Shown here: positions 4,799 through 5,450 of the stretch, piece by piece
How the letters are laid out: each line of letters starts with the position of its first letter
How positions within the stretch are numbered: the stretch's first letter is position 1
Source: Natronohydrobacter sp.
Lineage (GTDB): Bacteria; Pseudomonadota; Alphaproteobacteria; Rhodobacterales; Rhodobacteraceae
Length of the DNA stretch: 5,450 nt
NCBI GenBank assembly: GCA_007116445.1
Contig: SKIM01000230.1
Coordinates: 1-5,450 of the forward strand
Direction: 5' to 3'
Notes under the pieces: model-generated
What the model was told of the DNA's origin: nothing
The model's database searches: none
What the model saw: the letters and a program-made list of their open reading frames with translations, nothing else
Made by a program: the position numbers and the translations under genes

Positions 4799-5450
4799 AT
4801 GAATATTCACGAATACCAGGCCAAGGGGCTTCTGCGCTCTTACGGGGTGCCCGTTTCGGACGGTCGCATCGTTTTCAAGGCGGAAGAAGCGAAATCTGCG
4901 GCAAGCGAACTGGATGGCCCGCTTTGGGTGGTCAAGGCACAGATCCATGCAGGTGGTCGTGGCAAGGGCAGCTTCAAGGAAGCCTCAGCGGGTGAGAAGG
5001 GCGGTGTGCGTCTGGCAAAATCCGTGGCCGAGGCCGAAGAGCACGCCAAAGCCATGCTGGGCCGCACGCTGGTCACGCATCAGACCGGCCCGGCCGGCAA
5101 GCAGGTCGGCCGCGTCTATATCGAGGATGGCTCGGATATCGAGCGCGAATTGTATCTGGCGCTTCTGGTGGATCGTGTATCCTCGCGCATCAGTTTCGTC
5201 GTCTCGACCGAAGGCGGCATGGATATCGAGGAAGTCGCGGCGTCGACGCCCGAGAAGATCCTGTCCTTCAGCATCGACCCGGCTTCGGGCATTCAGGGCT
5301 TCCACGGCCGCCGCGTCGCTTTCGCGCTGGGACTGGAAGGCAAGCAGGTCAAGCAATGCGTCGATCTGGTCAACAAGCTCTACAAGCTCTTTGTCGAGCG
5401 CGATGCCGAGATGGTCGAGATCAACCCGCTGATCGTGACCGACAAGGGCG
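4799..5450 (+). CDS. sucC: Succinyl-CoA ligase (ADP-forming) beta subunit, 3' end beyond window
   Basis: SucC pairs with SucD to convert succinyl-CoA, ADP and phosphate to succinate, CoA and ATP in the TCA cycle, in the cytosol. The frame stays open to the last base, giving 217 residues of an expected 390-400. The N-terminus MNIHEYQAKGLLRSYGVPV is the family signature. The ATP-grasp domain shows VVKAQIHAGGRGKG (44-57; Lys46 and the glycine-rich nucleotide loop), LVTHQTG, ELYLALLVDR, STEGGMDIEEVA, and the Mg-binding asparagine in VEINPL (Asn209, matching E. coli Asn199). Compared with E. coli it carries about ten extra residues before this point, mostly around 58-90 (GSFKEASAGEKGG). The CoA-ligase domain and stop lie outside. 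sucD probably follows. A terminator upstream and its own AT-rich leader with palindromes suggest it heads a separately controlled unit. Confidence 0.97.
   Translation, partial: MNIHEYQAKGLLRSYGVPVSDGRIVFKAEEAKSAASELDGPLWVVKAQIHAGGRGKGSFKEASAGEKGGVRLAKSVAEAEEHAKAMLGRTLVTHQTGPAGKQVGRVYIEDGSDIERELYLALLVDRVSSRISFVVSTEGGMDIEEVAASTPEKILSFSIDPASGIQGFHGRRVAFALGLEGKQVKQCVDLVNKLYKLFVERDAEMVEINPLIVTDKG

Noticed and set aside
4604..4948. A 114-residue minus-strand frame across the sucC upstream region
   Set aside because: It reads through the palindromes and into the antisense of sucC, with no clear start context or known domain. The intergenic signals explain the region better.
4914..5432. A 172-residue plus-strand frame within sucC
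   Set aside because: It is Ser/Arg-rich frame-shifted translation of sucC, whose correct frame has full ATP-grasp motifs and is open to the window end.
1..5450. Mobile element, prophage or horizontally acquired island
   Set aside because: No transposase, integrase, terminal repeats, tRNA or base-composition break was seen. All six genes are ordinary chromosomal families.

Overview
The window reads as ordinary core chromosome from a GC-rich alphaproteobacterium, most likely a member of the Rhodobacterales (Rhodobacteraceae/Paracoccaceae). This is an inference from three things: GC-rich codon use, the LDH-like 320-residue malate dehydrogenase next to a succinyl-CoA ligase beta gene (a common alphaproteobacterial TCA arrangement), and the character of the aminotransferase, nucleotidase and racemase. 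There is no sign of mobile DNA, CRISPR, tRNA or rRNA.

Layout: (1) 1-945 (+), a HisC-like PLP aminotransferase whose N-terminus lies upstream of the window. (2) 948-1604 (-), a HAD-superfamily hydrolase of the pyrimidine 5'-nucleotidase type, convergent with gene 1 with only two bases between their stop codons. (3) 1698-2351 (+), a GntR/FCD transcriptional regulator, divergent from the nucleotidase across a 93-base gap. (4) 2374-3411 (-), alanine racemase alr, convergent with the regulator. (5) 3586-4548 (+), malate dehydrogenase mdh, divergent from alr across 174 bases and closed by a clear intrinsic terminator. (6) 4799-5450 (+), the first 217 codons of sucC, which runs off the window end.

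Genes 5 and 6 are consecutive-pathway TCA enzymes. SucCD makes succinate and ATP from succinyl-CoA, and Mdh makes oxaloacetate from malate. The terminator after mdh and a distinct AT-rich leader before sucC suggest that sucC starts its own transcription unit, probably continuing into sucD beyond the window. Genes 1 to 4 alternate in strand and look like single-gene units with unrelated housekeeping roles: amino-acid transamination, nucleotide hydrolysis, regulation, and D-alanine supply for the cell wall.

The most interesting non-coding signal is the 4603-4798 gap upstream of sucC. It holds two identical perfect palindromes, TGTGATCACA, 21 bp apart, and a third 9/10 copy 41 bp further upstream. 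These spacings are close to whole helical turns, so the sites should lie on one DNA face. This looks like an operator array for a regulator I cannot name. The same leader can also fold into two mutually exclusive stem-loops close to the sucC start. A second pattern is that both convergent gene junctions carry GC-rich inverted repeats without a T-tract, overlapping stop codons.
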